Of a stretch of 64,000 nt of DNA, positions 46,652 to 58,843 are shown in pieces; the stretch's first letter is position 1, and the number at the start of each line of letters is the position of its first letter. Both the position numbers and the translations under genes were made by a program. The notes beneath the pieces were generated by a model. That model searched no databases. It was given only the letters and a program-made list of their open reading frames with translations, and was not told the DNA's origin. This stretch comes from Candolleomyces eurysporus (taxonomy: Eukaryota > Basidiomycota > Agaricomycetes > Agaricales > Psathyrellaceae): the NCBI GenBank assembly GCA_027579435.1, contig JANBPK010000855.1, positions 1-64,000 of the forward strand. Reading direction: 5' to 3'.

Positions 46652-48683
46652 TTATCGTGGTGGCGTCTGGAATGCCTTCATAATCAACCGTACAAATGGT
46701 GGATTGCTTTCAGCATCGGCACCCCGTCGCCGTGACCAAAACACCCCAGGTGCAATCTTGGTAGCTGATTGCAAATGATGCAGAATGGAACGACTCCAGA
46801 TTCTACACACCGGCTTGCAACGATACCAGGGGCACTTAAGATTGAAGAGATTGAATTCTGTGATAAGGTTTGGAAACAATTGAGGACTGAACGCACTGTT
46901 TTGTGAACGTCCTTGAACATCTCCCAGAGGGATTGAGCCTCCTTGTGTGCAATGGCCAACGATACCCACCAATCAGCGCTAGCTGGTGTAGGAAGGACCT
47001 CGGAGTGTGTGCTGTACATGGGCAGATCTATGGAGTGTGGAAAGCTGATCAAGTAGTTGAGAAAGCCTTCTGGGTATGCAAACTGGGTATCATAGCCCCC
47101 TTCAATATCATCGTACCAAATCAATACTGTGAAAGAGAACCCGACTTCGAAGCTAGGGGAACTCACTTGTACACACTGAAACAAATCTTTCCCAGACAAA
47201 CGCATAGTCGTCACTTTCCTCACGATACCATTTCCCGCAACGGCCAGGGTTTTTCAGGAAGTCAAACAGTGATTTGTGGTAAAAGTCATAGTTTGTTGTC
47301 GCCTGGTTGCTGGGAGATGGAATTCGAATCAACGAGTGGAGGTTTCCCAGTAAGTGGTCCGCCTCGTTACTCTCTGGGTCAGTTTGCAGAAGCAAATTCA
47401 CATTAGAAGCAGTGGATGCCATATCGACTACGCGGAGCCATTGGATAGCGGAAATCCACCGTACCGACAGAGGCGGATCCGGACTCGACGCCAGGATGTG
47501 CGAGTACAAATCATCGAGTTGTTTGAGTGGGTTTGAATTCACTTTCGATCCCATCTCCAAAATAGCGTCTAGCAAGGCCTTTGGAGGCTCTTGGTGACCC
47601 GTGTCAAGAAACCGGATGACGGTCGCCGCGTAGATGAACTGACCCGACGCGTTCTTCACCAAGGTTTCAACGGCTCCTGGTGGTGGCCAAGAAGGGGGAA
47701 GATTGTATCGACGACGAATTCGGCTGAACTGAGCCTCGAGGAAGAGGGTGATGTCAGCGTCGGCGTTGTGATCTTCGTGCAGGTCGATTTTCTGGGAGAA
47801 CAGAGTGGGATTGCTTTGAGGATCAAAGAATTCACGGAACACGCGTTCTGGACGACTGGCGACGAGGATACGGAAGGGAAAGCATGGATCCAACGACGCT
47901 GTTTGAAAAACCTGAAGGATTTCCAACTGGTCCTGGTCGTTCGTTCGTGGGGGAGGGGACTTGGCTCTTGATCCATCGGAATATTGTTCAGCCTCGCACT
48001 CGTCCAGGCCGTCAATGATGATAACTCCCCGCAAATCAGGCCCGCCAGGACGATCTGCCACGCGGCGAAGAGGCACCAAAACGAGTGCTTCCATCTGGGC
48101 GCGCAAGTTTTTGTCGAAAATGTCCGAATTTGCCTCGACCGCCTTAGAGATTTCGTCTCGCAGATCACCGTGATATCGCGCCAATTGGTGTGCAATTGTC
48201 GTCACAATGGCGGCCTTCCGGCGCCGGCCGATGGACGATGACCAGGACGCAAAGAAGAACGTGGCGCCCAAAATTCCATCCGCTGCGCACCGTTCGGCCA
48301 ACGATCCCATGACGGCCGTCTTCCCAGAGCCTGCAGGCCCGGTCACCCACTTAATTTTCTTTGGGTCCTCCAATGCTCCGTCGCCATCGACGATCCAGTC
48401 GTACAAGTCGTCTTGAACGGCGACTCGCGTCTCTGGATGGCATTTCGGGGCATCGCAACGCTCGGCAGAATCGTGGATAGCGCCTGCCGCGATGCGGCCC
48501 TCGAGCTCTGCGCGTAGTGAAAGAAAGAGTGAGCCAACGCCCCGATGGCTAAGTGACGAACAAACACTGACTCTCCAATGGACCCACGCCCGCAAGCCCG
48601 GGTGACGAGATTTTTGTGACGAAGTTGATCGTTTCCGCCTGGACGCCCTGAGAATGACTGAAGAATTCGACAGTGTTAGCCAT
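46652..48683 (-). CDS. NACHT STAND ATPase, array member 10 (intact)
   Basis: Exons are 48683-48572, 48507-47167, 47099-46897 and 46834-46652 (1839 b, 612 residues). Exon 1 is of the second type (MANTVEFFSHSQGVQAETIN). Walker A is GPAGSGKT and Walker B IIIDGLDECEAEQY. Exon 3 starts GGYDTQFAYPEGF with SADWWVSLAIA; exon 4 has CPWYRCKPVCRIWSRSILHH. It is the closest relative of gene 36016-38043: text is nearly the same over the whole gene, including the leader and about 500 b of 5' flank, and it serves as the clean reference showing that the breaks in that gene are one-base events. Confidence 0.92.
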
Positions 48684-49260
48684 GGTGAAGGAAGAGAGGA
48701 GACGGTTGGTGGCCCTTCCCACCCACTGCTTGAACGCAAACAGTATCACGCCTCATGTTGGCACGTAATCTGTTTGTGAACTGTTTGTCGAGCGTCTAAA
48801 TCAACCTGCTTTTTCTTAGAGACCGAGCCACCCTTGTTACGGCGTTGAAATACCCCCGAACTTTGTTTTCACTCGTAGAACTGTATGATGGCTGGTTGAC
48901 ATCATGGGCGAGCAGAGCTACAGTACGCAGTATGAATGGGGCTAATCTATTTGCAAAAGGAAAAGGGGTAAGGAGCTGGGGACTCGGAGGATCTACAGCT
49001 CGAGTAGTAGGGATTGTTCCATCGTCTTGGATAGGAAGAGATCCAACATTAAAATATATCATTTGGCTTGTATCTACGTATCTTGATTCGTAGTGGAGTT
49101 AGGCTTGCCCTCGATTGCCTGACTCAGAGATCCGGAATTTCTAGTCTGCGTCTAAAGCTTCATATATACGGACAATGTCCATGCCGACTGTAGTTAACAA
49201 CCCGGAAAAAATGAATGAAAATTGAAAGTTGATCATTATGTACCACATTGAGTCACGGAG
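48684..49260. repeat. Intergenic block duplicated from/with 38044-38580
   Basis: Aligns along its length with 38044-38580 apart from small indels (for instance the palindromic element is shortened here to gagcgtctaaatc). Contains no gene. Confidence 0.65.
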
Positions 49261-51289
49261 TTACTCTCCAGCGTACTTAATTACACTCCTAATCAACCGT
49301 TTAAATGATGCATTATCCTTTAACCAGAGACCCCGACGCAGTGGCCACAGCACGCCAGGTGCGATCCTGGTTGCTGATCCCAAACAGCGCAGAGTGGAAT
49401 GGCTCCAGATTCTACACACTGGCTTGCAACGATACCAAAGGCACTAAAAATGATAGACAAAAGAAGATTGAGTTCCGGTCTAAGATTTGAAAACGATTGG
49501 GTAATCCACGCACTGAATTGTGAACATCCTTGAACATCTCCCAAACAGATTCACCCTCCTTATGCGCAATCGCCAATGACACCCACCAATCAGCGCAAGC
49601 TGGCGTAGGAAGGACTTTGGAGTGTACGCTGCCCGCGGGTAGAGCCATATAGCGCGGAAGACTAATCAAGAATTGGAGAAAGGTTTCCGGGTATGAAAAC
49701 CGGGTGTCCCAGCCGCCTTCAGTATTGTAGTATCAGATTCACCCTGTCAAAAAGAGCAATGGAAATCGAACTCACTTGAACAGGCCCGAACAAATGCATC
49801 CCAGATAAATAGATCAGTTTCGCTTTCTCCAACATACAATTTACTGGAACGGCGAGGGTTATCAAGAAAATCTAACAGTGATTTGTGGTAGAAGTTGTAT
49901 TTAGTTGTCGCCTGGTCACCAGGAGGTGGAATCTGAATCAGTGAGTGGAGGTTTCCCAGTAAGTGCTCTGCCTCGTTACTTTCTGGGTCCGTTTGCAGGA
50001 GGATAGTTATGTTGAAAGCAGAGATATGGGCCCTGTAGAAATGAATTCGGCGAATAGCAGAAATCCACCGTACCGAAAGAGGAGGATCCGGACTCGACTC
50101 CAGGATGTGCGAGTACAAAATATCGAGTTGTCTGAGTGGGTTTGATTTTACTTTGGATCCCATCTTCAAAACAGCCTCGAGCAAGGCCTTCGGGGGTTCT
50201 CGATGACCCGTGTCAAGAAACCGGATGATGGTTGCGGCGTAGATGAACTGTCCCGACGCATTCTCGACTAAAGTCTGGATCGCTCCTGGCGGCGGCCACG
50301 AAGAAGAAAAATGGTAACGACGACGAAGGAAATTGAACTGGGCTTCCAAGAAAAGGGTGATGTCGTCGTCGGCATTGTAGTCTTCATTCAAATCGAGCTT
50401 GTCAGCGAAGAGGGTGGGATTGTTTTCGGGGTCAAAGAATTCGCGAAATACGCGCTCGGGACGACTCGCGATTAGGATGCAGAAGGGAAAGGACGGATCC
50501 GATGACGCCGCTTGGAGAACTTGGAGGATCTTCAACTGGTCTTGCGCGTTCGTTCGCAGGGGCTTGTCCCGTGTACCGGTGCTTGTGGTATCGTAGTATT
50601 GCTCGGCCTCGCATTCGTCGACGCCGTCGATGATGATAGCACCCCGCAACTGTGGTCGATTGCATTGAAGTGCGATCTCCCGGAGTGGGGCCAGAACAAG
50701 GGTTTCCATCTGTACGCGCAGATTCTTCTCGAAAACTCCCGGGTTCTTCTCAATAGCGGCGGATATGGCGGTCTGCAAATCCTCTCGGTGCTGAGCCAGC
50801 TGGTGAGCGATGGTTGTGACGAAGGCCGTCTTCTGGCGTCGACCAATGGACGCTGACCAGGATGCAAAGAAGAACGTCGCGCCTAAAACACCATTCGCTG
50901 CGCACCGATCTGCTAAAGATCCCACAACGGCCGTCTTCCCGGTCCCTGCAGGTCCCGTCACCCATTTTATCTTCTTTGGGTGCTCGGATTCTCTGTCTCC
51001 ATCTACTACCCAGCTGTACAAGTCGTCCTGGACGGCAACTCGAGTGTCGGGATGACATTTCGGAGCATCGCAGCGCTCGGCGGAGTCGTGGATGGCGCCT
51101 GCTGCGATTCGAGCCTCAAGTTCTGCGCACCGTACAGTGAGCCAACTTCTGGATGGTTAGAGCGATTAACAAACACTGACTCTCCAATGGACCCACGCCC
51201 GCAGGTGACGTGATATTTGCTACGTTCAATTTGATTGTTTCTGCCAGGACGCCCTGACAATTACTGAAGAATTCGACTCTGTCTGCCAT
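49261..51289 (-). CDS. NACHT STAND ATPase, array member 11 (intact)
   Basis: Exons are 51289-51181, 51122-49776, 49716-49514 and 49443-49261 (1842 b, 613 residues). Exon 1 is of the second type (MADRVEFFSNCQGVLAETIK). Exon 2 has Walker A GPAGTGKT and the variant Walker B IIIDGVDECEAEQYYD, then ASRPERVFREFFD. Exon 3 has CADWWVSLAIA; exon 4 has CLWYRCKPVCRIWSHSTLR. The ATPase resembles that of members 4, 5 and 6, which have the other exon-1 type, so the N-terminal exon and the ATPase have different histories. Confidence 0.9.
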
Positions 51290-51399
51290 GGTGAAGGAAG
51301 GAGGGAAACTGCCGGTGGCCCTTCTCGCTCCCACAGTGCGAATAGATTGCGCCTCCTGTTCGCACTGTTCGCACGTCATCTGTTTGGGAGGTGTTTGTC

Positions 51400-52690
51400 G
51401 GGCGTCTATCGCTTATGTATTTGACAGCTGAAATCCGCATACTGTAGAAGGCTCGTTGTTACGTTCCAATGCAGCTCGAATTGGACGGTGCGTGGGTCGG
51501 AGTGGGATACTGGCACCGTGCCCTCTCAGCTCTGGCATCGACTCGGAATTCGGGGTTATCAGGGGTTGGAGAGATCAGTCGTTTCAACCTCTACCACGAT
51601 TAACGGCCTTGAACCGATGACTTTCAAATCTTGACAGTGGACTCGTGCTAGGTCCCTTCTCAAAAGTCATTATTGACCTTGAGAATCGAGAGAATGTTAC
51701 TGCCATCGAATTTGGTATAGCTGAATGGAATTACTGGTGCCTTCGTGCATTCTCCTTTGGAATGTAAAGTATCCTTCCGGATTGGAGTAAGGTGATGGAC
51801 CCCATACCCCTACCACTATTACGAGACAGCCGGACGCCTTCGAGCAAAGGAGCCTTGCCCCCATCCCTGAGATTCCTCCGCCCAGACTGTGAAGTGGAAC
51901 GTTGTATCGCTATGGGCGCCCCCAACTCATGCACCGTCCATCTTTTTGTGGAAGCCGAGAACCCGATCTTGAATTTAACTCTAGTACGCGAGATCGTCGG
52001 ACTATGGCACCACATGGCGGACCTCGTTTCCTCGCTCTCGCGGTTGTGGAAGGAGAATACGACTCCGTGTCTAAGAGTTAGGTGTAACGGTGAAGCGGGA
52101 TGAGACTCTTTGGCTTTCTCACCAGTCTTCTGCATGGCAAGTTTTGTTGCTCGTTGACCCCCATTATGTGGTGGAGAATGTAGAGGAAATGCAAGCACAA
52201 AGGGGAGGGGCCAGGGGACGTCTTGCACTCTTATCGGCTCCTTTTCGATCACCTGTCCCAAGTCCACTCAATTTTGCAGCGAACGAGGTTTTATTGACCT
52301 TGAATATCGCGTACAATTATTGAGAGTCTCCAGTTGTGGGTTCGACATTTGTCGATTTTTTTTATACTGTTGAGCAGAGTTGCTAAGTTGTTGTTGATGC
52401 AATGGGTTCCGCGCTTCCTTGATGCGAATGAGAAGAGGAGGGATTTGTTTCGCTTGAAGCGTGCTGAAATTGTCCGCTCTGCAAACTCATCAAGTTCGAC
52501 TGTTGCGCCTTCATCTCACGTGGCCGGCACCCCCGAATCGTTAGTTTTGCGGTCTGTAAGGCACTTGAGGTTTCCGGAAAGCTGGTTGCTCGACAAGACT
52601 TTCGCAGGGCGTTTGACCAGGCCCATGGGAGAGAGGGTTTCACCTAGTGAAGAGTTCGCTTTGATCGGGGAGCCTCGCGAAGATCCATAG
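51400..52690 (+). other. Spacer with weak open frames, possibly a gene relic
   Basis: Plus-strand frames at about 51795-52080 (starting MDPIPLPLLRDSRTPSSKG, then LFVEAENPILNLTLVREIVG) and 52398-52690 (MQWVPRFLDANEKRRDLFR) could be pieces of one decayed gene. A 178-codon frame is open on the other strand at 51731-52267. Neither has a family I recognise. I list them as uncertain rather than as genes. Confidence 0.25.
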
Positions 52691-53065
52691 GATTTGTGTG
52701 CCTTAGTATTATTTTCTTACTTGTCGGAAATGACACTACTTCACTGCAGGGGCCCCGCAATCAAGTGGGACTATGACTCGCCCTTGGTAAGGTGACAAGA
52801 CTGTCCCCGAAAACACTAGTAGGTGTAGCAGTTCTTCGTTCTTGGACACCTACGTAATAAAGTGCACAGCACATCACCGAACCAGTCGGGACGCTCTGAG
52901 TCTGTGATAGCAACCGACTTACACTTTGACATCCTATGACATTAATGCCGGCCGAGGTGCCCACCAAGCATCGCCTTCATCGCAACACCGCAACAGCGCC
53001 CGCTTGAAGGCTCGCCATAGTATACATTAAAAAGGCCCTTGAGCTCTTTCTCTTCATATACTGCC

Positions 53066-55859
53066 ATGACTGGAGCTACCATCGACTCTGAGAAGACCTC
53101 GGGACCACCATCATCGACGAATTTGGAGGAAGTCAAAGGCAATCATGGCCCTTCGAAACCCAAGAAGCCAATCCCAGATCCTGAGGCCTACGAAACTCAC
53201 CAGCTTGGTGTGTTTCGAACCCACATATCCTGGGGTGGAACCAGCTCGTCAATCCTCAACTTGAAGTCATACTTCACCGAGGTCTTCACAGGGTATCTGC
53301 CGACGCTCTACCGTCTGTTGTCTGATATCTACGATCTGGCACCGGTCTTACTTGTGGTTTACTTCATGGCCACATTTTGGATTGGCATCTCGCAAGCTGT
53401 GGAAATGAGTATTGCGAGTCGAATGCTTCAGTCGGTTAGTCGTCGACGAGCATTTTGATTCGGTTCCATGACGCTGATGCTGATGGTTTTTTTCTTTTAT
53501 GATCCTTGGCTGTGTCGTAGGTCGAAAGGGTCTTGAATGGTGAAAACGCCTCACACAAGGATATTGCACGGTCCCTCATACTGTTGGTATCGTGGAGCGC
53601 GCTCTCCGGTTACCTCGATTACTACAAGTACGTCTTATGTTCGAAGCTAGTCCAATGGCGGAATAAGTCATTTCTTTTCATAGGAACCAAATATTCTTCA
53701 GGCTTAGGTCTAGGGTGATCAATCACTTCCAGCTTATGATTATGCGAGGTGAGAGCTCCAAAGGATGCGAACTCTCAGTAAGTTACTGTAAGACTGACCT
53801 TTGTCTTTTCGGCTCTCAGTGGACCTCGGGCGTGATTTACCAACTTCCCGGGGTACGTACGTCCGAGTGCCCACTCGTGAAAATCATCGTTACTCAGCAT
53901 TGAATTCTTAGACGAAACAACGAAGGCATCATTGACAGCTGAGGAAGCATGGGACGCCCTAGAGCGGCTTTCCGATTACTTCCAAAATCTAGTCTCAGCA
54001 GTCAGCCAGGTTGTCGCAATGATCCAAATTGCGTCCGACGCAGGAGGGCCTCTATTCGTCCTCGCTTGTCTCGCAAGACCTCTGTACGAACAAGTCGGGA
54101 GCACTTCGATCTACGATGCAGTTTGCTTTGCGTACGATAATAATGAAGACCATATTCGACTTCGTGCGTTGGAATGCCTTGCTAGGGATCAGTATAGACA
54201 GGATATTATCAGCGGGAACCTCACGAAATGGATCATCCAAGGTTCGTCTATTTCCTTTGAAGTATTATATTCGGCAGCTGAAGCACAACTTACCAGAGTA
54301 TCGTAAAATGAAGGACCGACTAATAGACACTCAGGAAGATGACCCCTTATACCTATTCCACGCACGGCAGCAGTTCCGAACCGATATTGTGGGCAAGGTT
54401 CTGAAAGATTTACCCTTAGTAAGCTTCCGGTGTGTCTCCGCGACAGATTGGTGCTGATTCTTTCTCCTTGGCTAGATATATTCCGCTGTCTATGTTCTAC
54501 TCAATCCTTCTCGCTTCTCTCTGTCCGGGATCGCCATCATGAGGTCTTCAGCACAGAGCATACACTGGATTTTTTACTCGATCATCCGAGAGGACCTGGG
54601 TATGAAGAAGAAAGTGAGAAACTTGCGAAACCTATATTCGACTAATGAAATCAAGAATATCATGGAAGATGGCATGACCGATTATCCCAACGAAAAGTCG
54701 AACCCTGATGGTATGGCTTTCGAGCTGAGGTCAGTGATCTAAGTCTCCATCTCTTTCACTCAGTCATTTACCCTTCCATAAACAACAGAGACGTTGAGTT
54801 CTCGTACCCAGGTAGCGAAAGCAAGGAACCCAGTCTCAAGAATATCAACCTCAAGATCCCAGCTGGGAGTCTTGTCATCTTTGTCGGTGCCAATGGGAGC
54901 GGAAAGTCCACCCTCATCCGCCTTCTATCCCGCCTCTACGACCCCAGCTCAGGGTCACTGCTCATCGACGGTCAACCGTCAACATCCTATCGCATATCCT
55001 CTCTTCGTGAATCATCTGTTCTCCTCTGCCAAGATCACAACGTCTTTCCTTTCTCTTTCGCAGAAAACATCGGTTTGGGATATCCAGCTTTGATGGATAA
55101 TATTGAGCTCGTCAAAGACGCTGCTGAGAAAGGAGGATCAAAAGGGTTTATCGAGAAGCTGCAAAAAGGATTTGATACAGTTCTTTATCCTCAGATCGCT
55201 ACGGTTGTACACAATCTCGAGCATTATCCCGAGCACCCTTTGCATGAGGTGAGGAAAGCCGTTGGGAAGAAACTGGACATATCCGGTGGGGAAAAACAGA
55301 GGGTAGTTGCGTGCGTGTTGGCCATTCTCACCCTCTGCTCACCTTTCTTTAGCGTGCTGACGTTTTTGGGAATATATCAGGTCTCGGGCCTTCATGCGAA
55401 TGCACTCAGGAAATATCAAGTTCGTCGCTGTCGATGAGCCGACATCTGCATTGGACTCTGAAGGAGAATACGAACTCTTCAACCGGCTCCTTGGAGCCCG
55501 TGCTGGAAAGACCATGATATTCGTCACTCACCGCTTTGGTTATCTCACTAAACATGCCGACATGATTGTGTAGGTCATCGTTGCATATTGGCCAGGGTGC
55601 CAAACGCAGGCTGGAGCTAATCCTATAATCTTTCAGGTGCATGAAGGATGGCGAGATAGCTGAAGTCGGCAAGCATTCGGACCTGATTGCAAAGAAAGGA
55701 GAGTACGCGAAGTTGTACAATATTCAAGCCAACGCCTTCCTGGCAGACGCCTATGATGATCTTCTATCTGGCCATGGCTCGACCCCTTCGAACCCAGGGA
55801 CAGATGGTAGCGACCAGGACGATTGGGATGACAGTTGTGATAACGGGTCGAACAATTAG
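53066..55859 (+). CDS. ABC-type ATPase with reduced membrane domain (ten exons)
   Basis: Exons: 53066-53434, 53521-53627, 53684-53748, 53820-53852, 53912-54241, 54297-54418, 54476-54729, 54789-55310, 55381-55569, 55637-55859; 2214 b, 737 residues. The C-terminal half is a complete ABC ATPase: Walker A GANGSGKST (460-468), Q-loop Gln508, signature ISGGEKQRV (591-599), Walker B with D619/E620 (VAVDEPTSALD) and switch His651 (FVTHR). The N-terminal half has one clear hydrophobic segment (APVLLVVYFMATFWIGISQA, ~residues 93-112) and few others, unlike the six helices of a classical half-transporter, so transport is uncertain. The very C-terminus is acidic (DQDDWDDSCDNGSN). The start is the first ATG in frame. 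Similar HlyB/MsbA-like ABC proteins are common in Agaricomycetes; substrate unknown. Confidence 0.88.
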
Positions 55860-55946
55860 ATCTTAGACGCCGACCTACGATTAATTTATGATCATGAGTT
55901 ACCATTCTCTCACTATCCCTCATATCGACGTATCGCTTCTCGCTAG

Positions 55947-56095
55947 AGGCTCTGAGCCACATCTTCACTGTCATGGGCAATTCATTGTATTATTGGTGCC
56001 CAACACACACTCCCGTTCATATATACATGGCCTATATGTCCCGAAAACCGTCCCAAAGATAGTGAAAGTCCCCAGCCCATACTGGACTGGCTAGC
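55947..56095 (+). repeat. Short duplicated segment, copy 1
   Basis: The text gagccacatcttcactgtc...attggtgcccaac...ccaaagatagtgaaagtcc recurs with substitutions at about 60245-60385. Both copies lie next to a non-NACHT gene (ABC, SLATT). Function unknown. Confidence 0.55.
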
Positions 56096-56516
56096 CTCCT
56101 CTACCACTGGGGCGCAGTTTTGATACCACAGCTCCGCTGGTGTGACCGCCCGGCGCGATGAGGATTTTCCAAAGCCTCGCGTTGGATCATAGCCAAGAAT
56201 ACTCGAACCAAGCATCGCAAGAGTGGAGATGAGTGAAGGTGAGCAGGCGCTTTAGGAGCAGATTGAGGCTCTAGAGAGCTCGAGGTGCGTCTAATTGAAA
56301 ATTCGAGGAGCAGGGAATCTGTTTCCTCTGTACATACTCATTTCGACTGATGATAGCACCTCGCTATTCCCTGACGCGACACTTGTCGCCTTGCGTTCTG
56401 TATCTCTGCGTAGCATCCAATCTGTCGTACACTGTAGACATGTTCCTAAATGCAGATAGGCAAATGACCAGCAACCCAGCAACGGAGACGGAATGAACGG
56501 AAATCGTATTCCATGA

Positions 56517-58553
56517 TTATGTGCCAACCTGGGATTGAGAGTTCCCTTCATCCGCCCGTACACGCTTTACTGCCTCCTTGACCAACCAGTCAAACGCCCT
56601 ATTTCCTTCAAGAAGGAAACCCCGTCGGAGTGGCCACAGCACGCCTGGGGCAATCCAAGTGGCCGATCCCAGTCGATGCAGGATGGCACTGCTCCAGATT
56701 CTGCAAATTGGGTTGCAGCGATACCAGGAACACTGGGCATTAGAAAGAGAAATTAAGAGGAAGGTTTCAGTCTAAAGGCCGGAGAATATCGAGGGCAGCA
56801 CGTACGGAATTGTGAATCCCCTGGAAGAGCTCCCAGATAGATTCAGTCTCTTCGTGCACGATGGCCAGCGACGCCCACCAATCGGCGCTAGCTGGTGTAG
56901 GGAGGACCTTGCAGTGCGCGCTGGCTGGTATGCGCTTCGGAAAGGAGGTCAAGAACCTCTGGAAGCTTTCTGGGTATGGAGGGTGACTGTCGCAGCCGCC
57001 TTCAATACCATAGCGTTAGATTCATCCTGTGAAATAGGAAGAGAGACCAAAGCGGAAACACACTCACTTGAACATGCACCGAGGAATCGGTCCCAGACGA
57101 ATACGAGAATCGTTCTTCCCCGGATGTACAGGCCTTCGCATCGGTTGGGGTCCAACAGGAAGTCGAATAATGATTTGTGGTAAAACTCGTATTTCGTTGT
57201 CGCCTGGTCGCTGGGAGGTGGAACCCGTATCAACGAGTGAAGGTTTCCAAGCAAATGCTCTGCCTCGTTACTCTCCGCGTCCGTTTGCAGGAGCAGATTT
57301 GCGTTCAAAGCGGAGATTACTTTGGAATGGTTGAGCAGGTTGATAGCGCGAATCCACTGGACGGAAAGAGGTGGATCTGGACTCGACTCCAAGATGTGCG
57401 TGTATAATGCGTCCAGTTGCTCAAGCGGGTTTGATGTTGTTTTCGGTTCCATCTTCAAAATAGCGTCGAGCAAGACTTTTGGAGGCTCGTGATGACCGGT
57501 GTCGAGAAACCGAATGACAGTTGCGGCGTAAATGAATTGCCCTGACGCATTCTTCACCAGTGTTTGAATAGTTCCTGGTGGAGGCCACACCGCAGGAAGG
57601 TTGTATCGACGCCGAATGCGGCTGAACTGGGCTTCGAGGAAGAGGATAATGTCGGCTTCAGCGTTGTAATCTTCATGCAAATCGAGTTTCTGAGCGAAGG
57701 AGGCGGCGTCGTCTTCGGGATCAAAGAATTCACGAAAAATGCGTTCCGGACGACTAGCGATGAAGATGCAAAAGGGGAAGGAGGGATCCGACGATGCTGC
57801 TCGAAGAACTTGAAGGATTTCCAACTGGTCCTGGTCGTTTGTTCGTGCGGGAGGGGGCTTCGCTCTGGATCCATCGTGATATTGCTCTGCCTCGCATTCG
57901 TCCACGCCGTCGACGATGATTGCACCCTGCAGCCGTGGTTGACCAGGTTGGAGTGTCACCTCCCGTAGTGGGGCCAGAACGAGGGTTTCTATCTGGACGT
58001 GTAAATTCTTCTCGAAAACGCCTGGGTTCTTCTCGATAGCGCTTGAGATTGCGGTCTTCAAGTCCTCTCGATGCTCGGCCAGCTGGTGCGCAATTGTTGC
58101 AACAAGGGCAGTTTTCCGGCGTCGGCCAATGGATGCCGACCAAGACGCGAAGAAGAACGTCGCCACCAGAACGCCTCCAGCCTTGCAGCGCTCAGCCAGC
58201 GACCCCATAACGGCCGTCTTCCCGGTACCTGCTGGCCCCGTCACCCATCTGATCTTCCTAGGGCGGTCCGGCTCCCCATCTCCATCCACGATCCAGCTGT
58301 ACAAGTCGTCTTGCACCGCAACCCGAGTCTCGGGGTGACATTTCGGAGCATCGCAGCGTTCTGCAGAGTCGTGGATGGCGCAAGCTGCAATTCGAGCCTC
58401 GAGCTCTATAGATCACGATAAGGGTCAGTCGAACGCTCGGATACAGGCTGGGAGGCAGACTGGACTCTCTAATGGCAACGTCGGAAGGTGACCATTGAAA
58501 ACTTGAAAGTTGTCGACGCGGAAATCGTGAGCGCGGTCAAAGTTTTTTGCCAT
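56517..58553 (-). CDS. NACHT STAND ATPase, array member 12 (intact, divergent)
   Basis: Exons are 58553-58466, 58405-57068, 56999-56806 and 56732-56517 (1836 b, 611 residues). Exon 1 encodes a diverged first-type leader (MAKNFDRAHDFRVDNFQVF). Its donor is GTCCAG rather than the GTGAGT/GTCAGT used elsewhere, so the first junction is less certain. Exon 2 has CDAPKCHPETRVAVQDD, Walker A GPAGTGKT, Walker B IIVDGVDECEAEQYHD and ASRPERIFREFFD. Exon 3 has SADWWASLAIV; exon 4 CSWYRCNPICRIWSSAIL. It is the right-most full-length member and the closest relative of the scrambled pseudogene at 62336-63250. Confidence 0.88.
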
Positions 58554-58646
58554 CGTGCGGTAGTCGAACAGGAGGACCAGGAATGGTTTATCTCATTCCC
58601 GCCGTCGCACTGATATAGTGCCAACACGCCTCGTGTTTTCAGTTGT

Positions 58647-58663
58647 CAAGCGTCTAATGCTTG
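58647..58663. promoter_or_regulatory. Conserved upstream palindromic element with compensatory changes (gene 56517-58553)
   Basis: CAAGC-gtctaat-GCTTG followed by tctgacag lies about 95 bases upstream of the ATG at 58553. Both arms differ from the usual GAGC/GCTC at the matching position, so pairing is kept. Confidence 0.5.
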
Positions 58664-58843
58664 TCTGACAGCTGGAGTTTGCGAGCTTTTCTGATTGAGA
58701 AGGCGCCACACTCACCTCATGAAGCTTTCAATACAGCTTGAACCCTGAATGCATGGGTCATCATGTGTCTTGGGGGAAGGAGGGTATGGCGAACATGAAC
58801 AAGCCATGATCATGAATGGGCGGTGTGATGGTTAGGGTCTGGC

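Noticed and set aside
51731..52267. 178-codon minus-strand frame
   Set aside because: Lacks a clear ATG-based start or recognisable domain and overlaps an equally plausible plus-strand frame; kept only as an uncertain spacer.
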